A stretch of DNA of 58,577 nt, taken from Oscillospiraceae bacterium (lineage in GTDB: Bacteria; Bacillota; Clostridia; Oscillospirales; Oscillospiraceae). This document shows, piece after piece, positions 58,445-58,577 of the stretch. Numbering within the stretch: position 1 is the first letter of the stretch; the number at the start of each line of letters is the position of its first letter. Both the position numbers and the translations under genes were made by a program. Under the pieces are notes generated by a model. It worked only from the letters and a program-made list of their open reading frames with translations. It was not told where the DNA came from and made no database searches. Location of the stretch: positions 1-58,577 of the forward strand of contig JAFROD010000024.1 of NCBI GenBank assembly GCA_017429835.1, given 5' to 3'.

Positions 58445-58577
58445 CCTGTCAAGCAAAAGTAGACAATAAAAAAGTATAATTACGGAAAGCCCAGTTCGGT
58501 CTTGTACTGAACTGGGCTTTTGTAGCCCAAGGCAGCATGAAGGCGCTGGTTGTTGAAGTAAGAGACATAGTGATCAA
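58445..58577 (-). mobile_element. End of an IS3-family insertion sequence
   Basis: The transposase C-terminus is followed by a terminal sequence that reads, on the minus strand, TGTCTACTTTTGCTTGACAG (58448-58467), typical of IS3-family ends. The rest lies beyond the window, so neither the copy number nor the target duplication can be seen. Confidence 0.7.
58480..58577 (-). CDS. IS3-family transposase, C-terminal fragment (truncated by window edge)
   Basis: The visible 32 residues (DHYVSYFNNQRLHAALGYKS, then PVQYKTELGFP and stop) are the end of the DDE integrase-core domain: YxNxxRxHxxLGYxxPxxY is the family consensus. The start is outside the window. Inside it, GCCCAGTTC/GAACTGGGC plus TTTT (about 58488-58520) can form a plus-strand terminator for tag. 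Confidence 0.85.
   Translation of the reverse strand, partial: DHYVSYFNNQRLHAALGYKSPVQYKTELGFP

Overview
The window looks like a low-to-medium GC Gram-positive anaerobe of the Clostridia, probably a gut Oscillospiraceae/Ruminococcaceae-type organism. The pointers are AGGAGG-type ribosome binding sites with several TTG starts, a CCA-encoding tRNA, a BlaI/BlaR1-type pair with TACAnnTGTA operators, a LexA box of the CGAACnnnnGTTCG type and a yybP-ykoY riboswitch. No 16S or other marker lies in the window, so the taxonomy is inference.

1-5.1 kb is a decayed mobile-element region. It has a highly folded leader RNA ending in a UUCG terminator, a 57-aa element protein, the C-terminal stub of a large serine recombinase, and then an apparently transferred RiPP cassette. 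The cassette holds a TetR regulator, a 63-aa precursor with five perfect 11-residue repeats each carrying Cys-X3-Asp, a SPASM radical SAM enzyme, and an MDR-type oxidoreductase overlapping it by 4 bp. It lies between two collinear, gapless 175-bp direct repeats. This is the most interesting object in the window: a putative freyrasin-like thioether (ranthipeptide) system with almost no leader peptide, no RRE on the enzyme, and an additional reductase.

5.1-9.05 kb is the integrase end of a second, tRNA-Ala-linked element: an SOS-type promoter, a frameshifted zinc-ribbon gene, a structured non-coding stretch, a P4/D5-type primase-helicase, an excisionase, a tyrosine integrase and the tRNA-Ala(GGC). 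9.1-13.7 kb carries a BlaI repressor, an M56 (BlaR1-like) metallopeptidase with a duplicated sensor domain, and a YwqG-type protein.

13.7-38.6 kb reads as one minus-strand operon of 23 genes for a surface polysaccharide, from a promoter overlapping a 20-bp palindrome to a 20-bp-stem terminator. It encodes a DegT aminotransferase, a PglC-type priming sugar transferase, four glycosyltransferases, two tandem Wzy-like polymerases, CapF and CapG, a pyruvyltransferase with a Fe-S partner, acetyltransferases, two polysaccharide deacetylases, a FemAB-like protein, a nucleotidyltransferase/phosphotransferase/thymidylate-kinase-like trio and a membrane-bound E2-acyltransferase-like protein. No flippase, chain-length regulator or sugar 4,6-dehydratase (CapE/PglF) is present.

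38.8-58.6 kb is mostly housekeeping: the polyamine operon potABCD with a membrane-anchored PotD; a second E2-like protein; a barnase/barstar pair; a HAD-GPH transporter-GDPD-GreA operon; an ArsB/NhaD-type permease under a yybP-ykoY (Mn2+) riboswitch; a YhaM-type exonuclease with an HD hydrolase; two cell-surface proteins; a GlpA/GlpB-like/DUF1667 flavoprotein operon; DNA-3-methyladenine glycosylase I; and the edge of an IS3-family element.
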